Shown: positions 25,414-34,772, numbered from the stretch's first letter. The stretch: 64,000 nt of DNA from Aquabacterium sp. A3 (GCF_038069945.1 NZ_JBBPEV010000004.1:1-64000), one strand, 5' to 3'. Numbers and translations are program-made. Notes: generated from the sequence alone by a model not told the origin.

Positions 25414-25479
25414 GAGCGCATCCAAGCCTTCGCTGACCACTGAACGCCAGTTGGCACACGCCGGCTGGCACCGTACGGA

Positions 25480-26619
25480 ATGTCCATGTCGAATTTCTCT
25501 CGCGCCCAGACCGTGTTCGTGCTGGGTTCTGTGGCGGCTGCAGCCATGTTGACCAGCGGCTGCAGCTCCATCAGTGACACCTTGTCCGGTGGCAAGGTGG
25601 ATTACCGCACCAGCGGTGCACAAACCGTCAAGCTGGACGTACCGCCAGACCTGACCCAGTTGCCTGGCCAGAGCCGCTTCGGGCAGGTGCCCGCCGACAG
25701 CGTGAGTGCCAACGAGCTGGCACGAGAAGCTGCTCGACGCGACCCTTCAGCCAACCCGGGTGGCGCCGTGGCGCCCAGCCAGTTGGGCGGCGTGAGGCTC
25801 GAACGTGACGGCCAGACCCGATGGCTGGTGGTGGGGCAGCCCGCCGAACAGGTGTGGCCCAAGGTGCGAGCCTTCTGGGAAGAGTTGGGCTTCGAGCTCA
25901 CCACCGAGCAGGCCGACGCTGGCGTCATGGAAACCAACTTTGCACAAAACCGGGCCAAGGTTCCGCAAGACGGCATCCGCAAGGCACTGGGTCGCGTGTT
26001 CGACATGCTGTATGACACCGGCGAGCGCGACCAGTACCGCACCCGCATCGAGCGCACAGCCAAAGGCACCGAGATCTACATCGCGCACCGTGGCTTGGTC
26101 GAAGAGTACGTGGACCCGCAGCGCAAGGAACAAACCACCTGGCGCCCTCGCCCCAGCGACCCTCAACTGGAAGCCGAGATGCTGTCTCGGCTGATGGTGA
26201 AGCTGGGCGCCACCGAAGAACAGGCGCAAGAAGTGACGGCCACCGTGGCGGCCGAGCGCGCGCAACGCGCACAACTGCTGGCCGACCAGACCAGCCTGCG
26301 CCTGTCCACCGACTTCGACACCGCTTGGCGTCGAGTGGGTCTGGCGCTGGACCGCAGTGGCTACACCATTGAAAGCCGTGACCGCACACAAGGCAGCTAC
26401 CTGGTTCGGGTGGCGCGTCAGCAAACCGAAGAGCCAGGCTTCTTTGCCAAGCTGTTTGGCCGTGGCGAGTCTGGCAACGACGTGCTCAGCCGCTACCAGA
26501 TCAAAGTGAGTGGCGAAGGCCGGCAAACCACCGTCGCGGTGCTGGACGACAAGGGCGCAGCCACCAACTCACCAGCGGCGCAGAAGGTGGCTCAGCAGTT
26601 GTTGCTGGAACTGAACTGA
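25480..26619 (+). CDS. bamC: outer-membrane assembly lipoprotein BamC
   Basis: 379 residues. A lipoprotein signal with the lipobox LTSGC (Cys near residue 28) is followed by an unstructured segment (VKLDVPPDLTQLPGQ) that contacts BamD, then two helix-grip domains: the first from about residue 95 (LERDGQTRWLVVGQPAEQVW), the second from about 255 (LRLSTDFDTAWRRVGLALDR). Belongs to the Bam complex that inserts beta-barrel proteins. ATG 25480 or 25486. A clear terminator follows. Confidence 0.94.
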   Translation: MSMSNFSRAQTVFVLGSVAAAAMLTSGCSSISDTLSGGKVDYRTSGAQTVKLDVPPDLTQLPGQSRFGQVPADSVSANELAREAARRDPSANPGGAVAPSQLGGVRLERDGQTRWLVVGQPAEQVWPKVRAFWEELGFELTTEQADAGVMETNFAQNRAKVPQDGIRKALGRVFDMLYDTGERDQYRTRIERTAKGTEIYIAHRGLVEEYVDPQRKEQTTWRPRPSDPQLEAEMLSRLMVKLGATEEQAQEVTATVAAERAQRAQLLADQTSLRLSTDFDTAWRRVGLALDRSGYTIESRDRTQGSYLVRVARQQTEEPGFFAKLFGRGESGNDVLSRYQIKVSGEGRQTTVAVLDDKGAATNSPAAQKVAQQLLLELN

Positions 26620-26638
26620 TCCGCTTCTGAACCCCATG

Positions 26639-26666
26639 AACCAGGCCTCGTGCCTGGTTTTCTTTT
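26639..26666 (+). terminator. Rho-independent terminator after bamC
   Basis: AACCAGGC (26639-26646) and GCCTGGTT (26652-26659) form a perfect 8-bp stem with a 5-base loop, followed by TTCTTTTG. It separates dapA-bamC from the next promoter. Confidence 0.85.
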
Positions 26667-26672
26667 GCCTGC

Positions 26673-26702
26673 TTGCAAATGTGCAATTTGCACATTTATA
26701 AT
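26673..26702 (+). promoter_or_regulatory. sigma-70 promoter with a 10-1-10 palindromic operator in the spacer
   Basis: TTGCAA (26673-26678) and TATAAT (26697-26702) are an almost ideal -35/-10 pair with an 18-bp spacer. The spacer and box edges form AAATGTGCAA-T-TTGCACATTT (26677-26697), a perfect inverted repeat around one central base. A dimer bound here would block RNA polymerase. It drives the DUF6502-DUF5666 pair. Confidence 0.75.
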
Positions 26703-26729
26703 GAAGCCACCCGACAGCATCACCTCGCC

Positions 26730-27617
26730 ATGTCTGAAACCACTCCACAAGCGCCCGCTCAACAAGATGTTCCTGCGCTGCAACTGGCCTTGAACTCCCT
26801 TCTGGAGCCTCTGGCCCGGCTGTTGGTGGCCAGGGGCATGCCCTATGCGCAGGTGGAAGAAACGCTCAAACGCTCCTATGTGCGCGCTGCCCAGGAGGCC
26901 GTCGAGCAGCACGCCGGCGACAAGGTGCCCGCCCATCGGCGCACCAGCCGGATCAGCACCATGACCGGCATCAACCGCCGGGAGGTCACCCGCCTGAGCC
27001 AACCAGAGCCGGCCGATGCCGATCGCAGAACATCCGTCGTGTCAGAGGTTTTCACGCGCTGGATCACGCACCCGGACTACCGCGACGCGCAACGGCAGCC
27101 ACTGCCCCTCCCAAGGCTCGGCGAATCACCCAGCTTCGAAAGCCTGGCCCAAGGCGTGACCCGTGACGTCCACCCCCGAAGCATCCTCGATGAACTGTGC
27201 CGCCTGGGCATGACCGAGATCGATGAAACCCGAGACCAGGTGCGCATCGCACGCAGCACCTTTGTTCCACAAGGGGACCAGGCCAGGATGCTGCGCTTCC
27301 TGGGCGACAACACCGGCGATCACCTGCGGGCGGCCGTCAGCAACGTGTTGTCGGCGGGACCGCCTCCCCACTTCGAACAGTCGGTGTTCTCGGACGACCT
27401 GTCCGCCGAAGCCATGCCGGTGATCAGGGCGCTGGTTGAGCGCCACTGGCAAATGCTGCTGGATGAATCCATCCCGCTTCTGGAGCGGCTGATCGAAGAC
27501 GACCGCCGTGCCGGCAGGCTGCAAAACCAGCGCGTGCGCATCGGCCTGTTTCAGTACTTTGAACCCCAAGCCCCACAACCCAAGGCCCGTCCCATCTCGC
27601 CCAAGGAACACCCATGA
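26730..27617 (+). CDS. DUF6502 family protein
   Basis: 295 residues, soluble, no signal peptide. LEPLARLLVARGMPYAQVEE and STMTGINRREVTRL are conserved blocks of the DUF6502 family; the latter looks like a winged-helix or helix-turn-helix recognition segment, so a DNA-binding role is plausible though not demonstrated. ATG 26730 is chosen because upstream codons fall in the promoter. The stop overlaps the start of the DUF5666 lipoprotein gene as ATGA. It could be the factor that binds the palindrome in front of it. Confidence 0.8.
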   Translation: MSETTPQAPAQQDVPALQLALNSLLEPLARLLVARGMPYAQVEETLKRSYVRAAQEAVEQHAGDKVPAHRRTSRISTMTGINRREVTRLSQPEPADADRRTSVVSEVFTRWITHPDYRDAQRQPLPLPRLGESPSFESLAQGVTRDVHPRSILDELCRLGMTEIDETRDQVRIARSTFVPQGDQARMLRFLGDNTGDHLRAAVSNVLSAGPPPHFEQSVFSDDLSAEAMPVIRALVERHWQMLLDESIPLLERLIEDDRRAGRLQNQRVRIGLFQYFEPQAPQPKARPISPKEHP

Positions 27618-28915
27618 ACACCAAGATTGCCCCGATCCAGTCCGTGATCGCCAAGCCCCACCTCGGGCGCTGGCCCAGGCTGAGCACCAGTTGCGCCATC
27701 GCACTGATTTCCAGCCTGACCGCCTGCGGCGGCGGTGGTGGCGGTGACCAATCAGCTCAACCTGGCACAGGGGGCACCGGCAGCTACGCCTCTGGATCGA
27801 TTTCGGGGTTTGGCTCCGTGATCATCAATGGCATCCGCTACGACGATTCGTCCGCCGACGTCATCGACGACGATGACGACAGCCTGAGCCGCAATGACCT
27901 GAAGCTGGGCATGACCATTGAGGTCGAAGGTGGTGCAGTGACCGCCGCCAGCACCACTGGCGGGCTGGGGCGCGCCGTGGCCAGCGCCATCCGCGTCGTC
28001 AATGAGTTCAAGGGGCCCTTCGGCAACGTCAGCGGCAACGACTTCACCATGCTGGGACAAAACATGAAGGTGGACGCCGGCACCATCTTCGAAGGTGCCA
28101 CCGACCTGGCCGATGCCGTCAGCAAGCAACTGAGCACCTGCCCCTTTGCCGAGGTTTACGGCTATTACAACGCTGGCGATCAAACCTACACCGCCACACG
28201 CTTTGCATGCGACGACAGCGCCACCGAATACCGCCTGTTCGGGCCGGTCAGCAACGTGAACGACACCACGTTCCGCATCCATGCGCTGCTGGTGAACTAC
28301 AACAGCACCGTGCTGGATGACCAGACCCTCAACGATGGCAACATGGTTCGCGTGCGTCTGAGCGCCGGCAGCTACAACGATGCCAGCCCCGCAGGTATGG
28401 CCACCCGCATCACCGTGCGCAACCGCCAGGCGCCCGACACCAGCAAAGCAGAGGTGGAGGGCTTGATCACCGGCCGCACCGAATCGTCAGGCACGGTGAA
28501 CTTCAGCGTCAACGGACTGCCTGTGCAGGTTGGCAGCAGCACCCAACTGGAAGACGGGCTGAATTTGGCTCAACTGCAAAACGGCGTGCGCGTTGAGGTC
28601 GAGGGCCGCATCGTGGATGGCGTGTTGCTGGCGCGAGAAATTGAGCTGGAAGACGACGATGATCTGCGCACGCAGGCAGAGAACCAGGAGTTTGTTGGAC
28701 TGATCAGCGCCGCGCAGCGTGTCTCTGGTGGCGGCAGCTTCACCTTGACCACCAGCGGTGGCCGGGTCTACAACGTGACGTATGTCGACTCGGCGCTGGA
28801 TGACGACATCACCAGCAGCCAGATCAGCAACGGCAACCGCGTGGAAGTGAAAGGCACCGTGGACGCCGACGGCGCGAGCATCAGCGCGCTTGAGATCGAC
28901 ACCGAGGACGACTGA
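27614..28915 (+). CDS. DUF5666 domain lipoprotein
   Basis: 433 residues. A long signal sequence ends in the lipobox LTAC with the lipidated Cys followed by a Gly run (CGGGGGGD). The body has several repeated OB-like beta modules: GSISGFGSVIINGIRYD, then GMTIEVEGGAV; AEVEGLITGRTESSGTVNFS; and EFVGLISAAQRVSGGGSFTL, each followed by a VEV(E/K)G strand. Asp-rich clusters (DDDDD) may bind cations. Likely anchored in the outer membrane facing the periplasm. Function unknown. Translationally coupled to the DUF6502 gene and ended by a strong terminator. Confidence 0.82.
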   Translation: MNTKIAPIQSVIAKPHLGRWPRLSTSCAIALISSLTACGGGGGGDQSAQPGTGGTGSYASGSISGFGSVIINGIRYDDSSADVIDDDDDSLSRNDLKLGMTIEVEGGAVTAASTTGGLGRAVASAIRVVNEFKGPFGNVSGNDFTMLGQNMKVDAGTIFEGATDLADAVSKQLSTCPFAEVYGYYNAGDQTYTATRFACDDSATEYRLFGPVSNVNDTTFRIHALLVNYNSTVLDDQTLNDGNMVRVRLSAGSYNDASPAGMATRITVRNRQAPDTSKAEVEGLITGRTESSGTVNFSVNGLPVQVGSSTQLEDGLNLAQLQNGVRVEVEGRIVDGVLLAREIELEDDDDLRTQAENQEFVGLISAAQRVSGGGSFTLTTSGGRVYNVTYVDSALDDDITSSQISNGNRVEVKGTVDADGASISALEIDTEDD

Positions 28916-28930
28916 TCACGATCGCCCATG

Positions 28931-28961
28931 AAAAAAGCCGCTCAACCGAGCGGCTTTTTTT
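28931..28961. terminator. bidirectional Rho-independent terminator
   Basis: AAAAAAGCCGCTC-AACC-GAGCGGCTTTTTTT: a perfect stem with A-run and T-run on either side, serving both the DUF5666 gene (+) and the Ala-rich lipoprotein gene (-). Confidence 0.92.
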
Positions 28962-28977
28962 GCTGGAACTGAAAAGA

Positions 28978-29232
28978 TCAGTTCGAAGCAGCTTCAGAAG
29001 CGGCTTCGGTCACAGCGGCGGCTGCGTCAGAAGCGGCTTCGGTCACGGCGGTAGCAGCATCGGAAGCGGCTTCGGTCACAGCTTCGGTAGCGGTGACGGC
29101 AGCTTCAGAAGCAGCTTCGGTCATGGCAGCGGCCTCGGAGGCGGCGGTGTCAACGACGGCTTCTTCCTTCTTGCCGCAAGCGGCCAGGGCGATGGAAGCG
29201 ATCAGCGAAGCCAGCAGGAGCGACTTTTTCAT
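28978..29232 (-). CDS. Ala-rich small lipoprotein with 11-residue repeats
   Basis: 84 residues. MKKSLLLASLIASIALAAC is a clear lipoprotein signal with its Cys at residue 19. The mature part is a low-complexity helix of Ala, Glu, Ser, Thr and Val, with three tandem 11-residue units near the end (TEAASDAATAV, TEAASDAAAAV, TEAASEAASN). The DNA is correspondingly repetitive. It resembles Lpp-like or LEA-like helical envelope proteins, but no family can be assigned. GAGG eight bases before ATG 29232 supports the start. The 146 bp upstream hold no other gene. Confidence 0.75.
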   Translation of the reverse strand: MKKSLLLASLIASIALAACGKKEEAVVDTAASEAAAMTEAASEAAVTATEAVTEAASDAATAVTEAASDAAAAVTEAASEAASN

Positions 29233-29378
29233 GCTTGTATCCTCGAAAAGGAGTGTCAAAAATACGTTATGGATCGCGTCAAGCCGCGACCAGGTAATGG
29301 ACCAGCAAAGACGGTCATGTTGCACATTAATAGTGCAGCATGTACAGGCGGAAATTATACGAGCACTCGGGCTTTTCC

Positions 29379-29885
29379 TTATAGGCCTAAAGTCGTAACT
29401 GGTAGTGCACTGACTGAGCGTTGCAAAATAACGTCAAACCCATCCTGCCAGTGCTGCACAGTGGCGGCGTCCCGGGTCCACACGCCCTGCCCGCGTTGCG
29501 GGTCATGCAAACGCAGGCCCAGCACCTTGCCCACCAGCAACAGGGTCGGCACCTGGTCACGCTGATCATCATCGGCCTGCCAGACCTGCACACGGTGCCC
29601 CCAACCCTGTCGCCAAGCGATCCATCGCGGATGCTGCAAGGCCACCCGATCTGTCTGGGCCAGCAGCACCTGCATCCTGGCCTGTCGGTTGGCCATGGCC
29701 CACGATTGCAAGGCCGTCACCACCGCACGCTGACCCAGGGGCCATGACTGAAAATCACGGTCGCTCAGGCACAAGGACGTGGGCTGGGTGCACGCCCAGG
29801 CCAGCGCGGCGCAGACGCGGTCAGAGAAGTCGCGCCATCCGTCGATGCGCCCCCCTTCTTCCCAGGTCGGTGCCGATTCGCTCAT
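29379..29885 (-). CDS. protein of unknown function downstream of RoxA
   Basis: 168 residues, soluble, rich in Trp and Gln (GGRIDGWRDFSDRVCAALAW; WPLGQRAVVTALQSWAMANR). No family name can be given. It starts 7 bp after the stop of the ribosomal oxygenase gene and is surely co-transcribed with it. The pattern of a helix-rich N-terminus and a final beta part (VGKVLGLRLHDPQ) gives no clear hint of activity. Confidence 0.75.
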   Translation of the reverse strand: MSESAPTWEEGGRIDGWRDFSDRVCAALAWACTQPTSLCLSDRDFQSWPLGQRAVVTALQSWAMANRQARMQVLLAQTDRVALQHPRWIAWRQGWGHRVQVWQADDDQRDQVPTLLLVGKVLGLRLHDPQRGQGVWTRDAATVQHWQDGFDVILQRSVSALPVTTLGL

Positions 29886-29892
29886 GGGGACC

Positions 29893-31107
29893 TCATCGCC
29901 ACGGGTGCAACCAGCCGTCCAGGGCCCATTGCGTCAGCAACTCGCGCACGGCCGGGCTGGCGCGGCTCACGGCCAGGGGTGTCAGCTGCCGCTGATCGGC
30001 CAGGGTCTGCAGCACACGCGCATCTTTCCCGGCAGCGCGCCAGGATTCGCCATTGGCAAACACGCGGGCGTCGTCGTACATCATCCTGGTTTTGGGATCC
30101 AGGCGCACACCGTCTCCGTCGGCCAGCGCGCTGCCGCCCTGAAACCACACCGAGGGTTTGGGCTCGGTCAGCACCTCACCCAGCGCCGACATCAGGCCCT
30201 GTGGGTCGGTGAGCAAGCGGCTGATGGCCTCTTGTGCAAAGGTCTGCAGCCCGTCGGGGATGCGCGCTGGTGTGGCGGTGGCCGGCTGCGCCGGGTCTCG
30301 GTACAGCCTGGGGCGTTCGGGCGGCTCCAACTCATCGGCCCAGCGCAGCAGCAGCTCGCGTGACAGGCCGGTTGCTTCCGGCACCCTGAACCCTACGGAA
30401 CAGGTCATGCAGTCGTCCCCCTCGGCCGCCCCATCATGGGCCCAGCCCGGCGGCAGGTACAGCATGTCGCCAGCCTCCAGCACCCACTCCTCGGTGGGCG
30501 TGAAGTGGCGCAGTATCTTCAAGGGCACGTCAGGTTCCAGCGTGCGGTCTTTCAATGGCGCAATGCGCCAGCGTCGCCGTCCAGACACCTGCAGCAAAAA
30601 CACATCATATGAGTCGTAATGCGGCCCCACCCCGCCGGTGTCGGTGGCATAAGAAATCATGAGGTCGTCCAGCCGCGCGTCCGGCACGAAGCGGAAGCGT
30701 TGCAGCAACTCATGCGCGGCCGGCACATGCAAATCCAGGCCCTGCACCAGCACGGTCCAGCCTGGCTGAGACAAGGGCGGCAGCGATCGGCGGGCCACAG
30801 GGCCCCGTTTCAAACGCCAATCCGGGGCCTGGGCAGCCAAGGCCTTGCCCTTGGCACCACGCTGACCAGGCTGCCGCACGATGAGGCGCGACTCGACATC
30901 ATCTTGTGCCGCCAGGGCAAACAGCTCGGCCCTGGACACGGGGGGCTGCACACCCGGCACCGCTTGCCGAATCAGCAAGGGCTTTTTCTGCCAATGCCGG
31001 CGCATGAACGCCTGAGGCGACAAGCCGCCCAGCAGGGGCGTGGGCTGGGCCAGGGGATCGATGGGCGCCACAGCGGCGCGACGTGGTGTGGAGGTGCGCG
31101 AGCTCAT
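29893..31107 (-). CDS. cupin/JmjC-type ribosomal oxygenase (RoxA/YcfD family)
   Basis: 404 residues. A 2-oxoglutarate/Fe(II)-dependent oxygenase: GGVGPHYDSYDVFLLQVSGR carries the HxD metal ligands, and LYLPPGWAHDG the distal His; RRWRI follows as in YcfD. FMRRHWQKKPLLIRQA is the N-terminal signature. E. coli RoxA hydroxylates an Arg of ribosomal protein uL16; the same role is inferred. The C-terminal winged-helix domain (about 290-400) is present. ATG 31107 gives the usual start, 60 bp from the divergent slyD-like gene. Confidence 0.9.
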   Translation of the reverse strand: MSSRTSTPRRAAVAPIDPLAQPTPLLGGLSPQAFMRRHWQKKPLLIRQAVPGVQPPVSRAELFALAAQDDVESRLIVRQPGQRGAKGKALAAQAPDWRLKRGPVARRSLPPLSQPGWTVLVQGLDLHVPAAHELLQRFRFVPDARLDDLMISYATDTGGVGPHYDSYDVFLLQVSGRRRWRIAPLKDRTLEPDVPLKILRHFTPTEEWVLEAGDMLYLPPGWAHDGAAEGDDCMTCSVGFRVPEATGLSRELLLRWADELEPPERPRLYRDPAQPATATPARIPDGLQTFAQEAISRLLTDPQGLMSALGEVLTEPKPSVWFQGGSALADGDGVRLDPKTRMMYDDARVFANGESWRAAGKDARVLQTLADQRQLTPLAVSRASPAVRELLTQWALDGWLHPWR

Positions 31108-31166
31108 GCCCACATTGTGCGCCCGAGAAGATGCGAAAGCCGTCGCAGCCATGCGATGATCGCGGG

Positions 31167-31688
31167 ATGATCATTGCCTCGCCCTGCGTGGTGAGCCTGA
31201 CCTGGCGACTTGAAGACGCCCAGGGGCAGCTCATCGACGAACTAGACACCCCCATGGAATTTCTGGTGGGAGGTGAAGACCTGCTGCCCAAGGTTGAGCA
31301 AACGTTGCTGGACCAGGCGGCTGGATTTGAAGCCAACCTGCACCTCGAGCCCGAGCACGCGTTCGGCGACTACGACGCCGATCTGGTGTTTTTTGAGCCC
31401 AGAGACATCTTCCCGGCCGAGGTCTCACCAGGCATGCAGTTCGATGGCCCGCCGGAAGGGGCGTCCACGCCTGACCTGCCTCGCGAAGCCATCTACACCG
31501 TCACCGAGGTGTACGACCAGCATGTGGTGCTGGATGGCAACCACCCTCTGGCGGGGCTGGCACTGCGGCTGTCCTTGAAGGTGCACGATGTGCGCGCCGC
31601 CCTGGAAGAGGAAGTGGCCCAGGGCTCGGTGTCCTCACTGCCGTTCAGCCTGGCGCCCTCTCCGGGCCCGGACGACACCCTGCATTGA
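31167..31688 (+). CDS. FKBP-type peptidyl-prolyl isomerase, SlyD-like
   Basis: 173 residues. The FKBP part is split by the insert-in-flap chaperone domain, as in SlyD: VVSLTWRLEDAQGQLIDELD and PMEFLVGGEDLLPKVEQTLL, then the flap domain (EPEHAFGDYDADLVFFEPRD), then LAGLALRLSLKVHDVR. It lacks the His/Cys-rich metal-binding tail of E. coli SlyD. Cytoplasmic folding factor. ATG 31167. Confidence 0.85.
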   Translation: MIIASPCVVSLTWRLEDAQGQLIDELDTPMEFLVGGEDLLPKVEQTLLDQAAGFEANLHLEPEHAFGDYDADLVFFEPRDIFPAEVSPGMQFDGPPEGASTPDLPREAIYTVTEVYDQHVVLDGNHPLAGLALRLSLKVHDVRAALEEEVAQGSVSSLPFSLAPSPGPDDTLH

Positions 31689-31707
31689 CGCCGCCGGGCG
31701 CGGCGTC
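31687..31707. terminator. possible terminator hairpin between slyD-like gene and dut
   Basis: GACGCCGC (31687-31694) and GCGGCGTC (31700-31707) form a perfect 8-bp stem with a 5-base loop between convergent genes. No T-run follows, so termination efficiency is doubtful. Confidence 0.4.
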
Positions 31708-31719
31708 TGCGCAAGCTGC

Positions 31720-32169
31720 TCAGCCGCGCCCTGTCGAGCCGAACCCGCCCTGGCCGCGTTCGGTGGCCTCGAACGACTCGACCTGCCGAAACGCCACCTG
31801 CACCACGGGCACGATGACCATCTGGGCAATGCGGTCCATGGGCTGGATGGTCACGGGAGCGTGCCCCCGGTTCCAGGCACTCACCATCAGCGGGCCCTGG
31901 TAATCGGAATCGATCAGCCCCACGAGGTTGCCCAGCACAATGCCTTGTTTGTGTCCCAGCCCCGAACGGGGAAGGATCATGGCCGCCAGACCTGGATCGC
32001 CCAGGTGCATGGCCAGGCCGGTGGGAATCAGTTGCGCCTGACCGGGCTCCAGCACCAACGGTGCGTCGATGCAGGCCCTCAAATCCAGCCCGGCACTGCC
32101 GGTGGTGGCATACGCTGGCAGGGCATCGGCCACGCGGGCGTCCAGAACGCGGATGTCAACGGTCGTCAT
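31720..32169 (-). CDS. dut: dUTP diphosphatase
   Basis: 149 residues, normal for trimeric dUTPase. The five motifs are present in order: [34 protein letters not shown] and the C-terminal [11 protein letters not shown] arm that closes over the phosphates. It prevents uracil incorporation and supplies dUMP. ATG 32169 lies just behind the coaBC stop, the conserved coaBC-dut order. Confidence 0.97.
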   Translation of the reverse strand: MTTVDIRVLDARVADALPAYATTGSAGLDLRACIDAPLVLEPGQAQLIPTGLAMHLGDPGLAAMILPRSGLGHKQGIVLGNLVGLIDSDYQGPLMVSAWNRGHAPVTIQPMDRIAQMVIVPVVQVAFRQVESFEATERGQGGFGSTGRG

Positions 32170-32180
32170 GCGTCTTGTCT

Positions 32181-33464
32181 TCAATGGATGGGGGGATCGG
32201 TGGGCTCACCCGGCGCGGCATGGCCTGCACGCACCCTGCCCTGTCGGGCCAGCCGAGTGGCCAGATCGCGCATCAGTTCTCGCGCCAGGGTGAGCTTGTC
32301 GGCACTGCTGCCATCGGCCGGCAGCGCTCGCTCGGTGTCGGCATCCACCAGCAGCAAGGCGTTGTCGTCGCGGCCAAAGGTGGCCGGCCCCAGATTGCCC
32401 ACGATCAGGGGCACACCCTTGCGCACGAGCTTGGCGCGCGCGTGGGCCAGCAGTTGCTCGCTTTCGGCGGCAAAACCCACGCAGTAAGGTGCTTGTGGCA
32501 GGGCCGCCACCGTGGCCAGGATGTCGGGGTTCTCGGTCAGCTCAAAGGTGGGGGCCACCTTCTTGCCTTCTTTCTTGATCTTGTGCTCGCTCAAGGCGGC
32601 GGGCCGCCAGTCTGCCACCGCCGCCGTGGCGATGAAGACATCGTGCTCGGCAGCCAGGGGCAGCACGGTGTCATGCATGTCGCGGGCTGAACGCACGTCC
32701 AGTCGCCGCACACCGCGAGGGGTGGGCAGGTGCACGGGTCCGGCCACCAGCGTGACCTGGGCCCCCGCCTCGTGCGCAGCACGGGCAATCGCAAAGCCCA
32801 TCTTGCCGCTCGACAGGTTCGTGATGCCCCGCACCGGATCAATGGCCTCGAAGGTGGGGCCCGCCGTGATCAATACGCGCTGTCCGGCGAGGTGCTTGAC
32901 CTGGAAATGCGCCACCAGCTCGTCCAGCAACTCGGCCGGCTCCAGCATGCGCCCATCGCCCACCTCGCCACAGGCTTGCTGGCCTGCGGCCGGCCCAAGC
33001 AGGATGGTGCCGTCATCGCGCAACTGCTGTGCGTTGCGTTGGGTGGCCGGGTGAGACCACATCTCGCGGTTCATGGCCGGCGCCAGCAGCAGCGCACAAC
33101 GGTCGCGGGGACGGGCCAGGCACGTCAGGCTGAGCAGCTCATCGGCGCGGCCCTGCACCAGCCGGGCCATGAAATCGGCGCTGGCCGGCGCCACCAGGAT
33201 GACATCGGCCTCACGCCCCAGCTGGATGTGAGCCATGTTGTTGTCAGGCCGGCTGTCCCACTGACTGGTGTACACAGGCCGCCCGGAGAGCGCCTGAAAG
33301 GTGACCGAGGTGATGAAGGCCTCGGCCGCCTCGGTCATGATCACCTGCACGGTGGCCCCGGCCTGGGTGAGCAGCCTCACCAATTCGGCCGATTTGTAGC
33401 AGGCGATGCCGCCTGAGAGGCCGAGCACGATGTGCCGGCCCTGAAGGTCTGCGCGTTCTGACAT
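32181..33464 (-). CDS. coaBC: bifunctional phosphopantothenoylcysteine decarboxylase/synthetase
   Basis: 427 residues, two activities of coenzyme A synthesis. The N-terminal flavodoxin-like CoaC half shows [40 protein letters not shown] and the active-site Cys region [10 protein letters not shown]. The C-terminal CoaB half shows [20 protein letters not shown] and the Lys motif [11 protein letters not shown] 33464 is preferred to an upstream GTG at 33473. Confidence 0.97.
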   Translation of the reverse strand: MSERADLQGRHIVLGLSGGIACYKSAELVRLLTQAGATVQVIMTEAAEAFITSVTFQALSGRPVYTSQWDSRPDNNMAHIQLGREADVILVAPASADFMARLVQGRADELLSLTCLARPRDRCALLLAPAMNREMWSHPATQRNAQQLRDDGTILLGPAAGQQACGEVGDGRMLEPAELLDELVAHFQVKHLAGQRVLITAGPTFEAIDPVRGITNLSSGKMGFAIARAAHEAGAQVTLVAGPVHLPTPRGVRRLDVRSARDMHDTVLPLAAEHDVFIATAAVADWRPAALSEHKIKKEGKKVAPTFELTENPDILATVAALPQAPYCVGFAAESEQLLAHARAKLVRKGVPLIVGNLGPATFGRDDNALLLVDADTERALPADGSSADKLTLARELMRDLATRLARQGRVRAGHAAPGEPTDPPIH

Positions 33465-33512
33465 GCCCCGCACTCTAGCAGGACTGTGCCCGGGCGCAGC
33501 GACCGACGCCGA

Positions 33513-34550
33513 TCAGCGACCGGAGATGCCCAACTGGCTGCGGTAGGCGCTGGGCGACATGCCCGTCCAGCGCTTGAATGCAAAGGTGAAGGCCCGACGG
33601 TCTGAAAAACCCAGCTCGGTGCTGATGGACTCCATGGAGATGGCGCGGCGACGCAGCATGATCTGTGCACGATGCTGCTTGGCCTCGGACTGGATGTCCA
33701 CGAACTTGAAGCCCTCCGCCTGCAGGCGACGCTGCAGGGTTCGGGGGTGCAGCCCCAATGCCACGGCGGTGGCCTCCAGGCCTTCACGCAGCAGTTCGGG
33801 CCGGCGCTCCAGGGCCCAGCGCACCTCGTCAACCAGACGCCGACGCTCACCCAGCTCTTGGTTGAGGCGGCGCTCGATGCGCTGACGTGCTTCACCTCGG
33901 GCCTGGGGGTATGGCGGCGTCAGTGGCAAGTCAAGCCAGCGACGGTCCATCACCAGCGCATCGATCTCTTCATTGAACAGCACCGGCACCCCGAAGTGCG
34001 CGGTGTAGCGCTCATGGTTGGCCGGTGGTGCACCCGCCAGCCGCACAGACAGCAGCCAGTTGGGCTCACGGGTGGCGCGGCGGATGACCTGGTTGACCAC
34101 CGACAGGGCCACCTCGCGAACCGGACGCAACTCTTCCACGCTGACGCCCGGGGCGTCGATCACGATGCGCAGGTGCGCCTCGGAGCCAAACTCGTCCAGG
34201 CGCACGGTGAGCCACGGCGCCAGCAACTCGCGCGCCCACCCCGCCAACTCCAGCCCGTCACGGATGGTGGAGCACGCCCCCATGAAGGCATCGAACTCGG
34301 CGAAATGTTCAAACACGAACCGTTCACCCAGCGCAAACGGAAAGTGATGACCACGGGCGCGTTCCACACACATGGAAAACGCCTTGAACAGATTGACCGG
34401 CGACACGCGCAAGGGGGCGTGCCCGTCGACCTGGCTGATGCCTGCCTCTCGCAGCACAGGCTCCAAGGCGAACCCGCAGGTCGAGGCGGCTTCACGCCAG
34501 CTGCCCAAGGATGGCATGGGAACGGAGGAGGAGGACAACATCTGATACAT
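33513..34550 (-). CDS. AraC-family regulator with arabinose-binding-like N-domain
   Basis: 345 residues. The N-terminal ~200 residues match the ligand-binding domain of OruR/ArgR-like AraC proteins (PPANHERYTAHFGVPVLFNE is the end of this domain). The C-terminal HTH pair includes LGLHPRTLQRRLQAEGFKFV and LGFSDRRAFTFAFKRWTGMS. Paralogous to 37829-38896. Effector and targets unknown; divergent from the regulator-oxidase operon, which is one candidate target. Confidence 0.88.
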   Translation of the reverse strand: MYQMLSSSSVPMPSLGSWREAASTCGFALEPVLREAGISQVDGHAPLRVSPVNLFKAFSMCVERARGHHFPFALGERFVFEHFAEFDAFMGACSTIRDGLELAGWARELLAPWLTVRLDEFGSEAHLRIVIDAPGVSVEELRPVREVALSVVNQVIRRATREPNWLLSVRLAGAPPANHERYTAHFGVPVLFNEEIDALVMDRRWLDLPLTPPYPQARGEARQRIERRLNQELGERRRLVDEVRWALERRPELLREGLEATAVALGLHPRTLQRRLQAEGFKFVDIQSEAKQHRAQIMLRRRAISMESISTELGFSDRRAFTFAFKRWTGMSPSAYRSQLGISGR

Positions 34551-34772
34551 GGGATTTTTGACCGCTGAAAGGGAACATCCGACGCTATTAATCTATTGGT
34601 CTGGCGCCCTCGCGGCAAGGAACCTTCAGGGCCAAAGAGGGCTATTTCGCGCCATTAACGCACCGCATGCCACGCGACATCCCCTGAATCGGCATAGCAC
34701 TAACCCCATGTCGTCGTAACTTGTCAAGCACCCGTAAGGAGGTTCTTGCCCCCAGGGTGCACACGGTTAATC

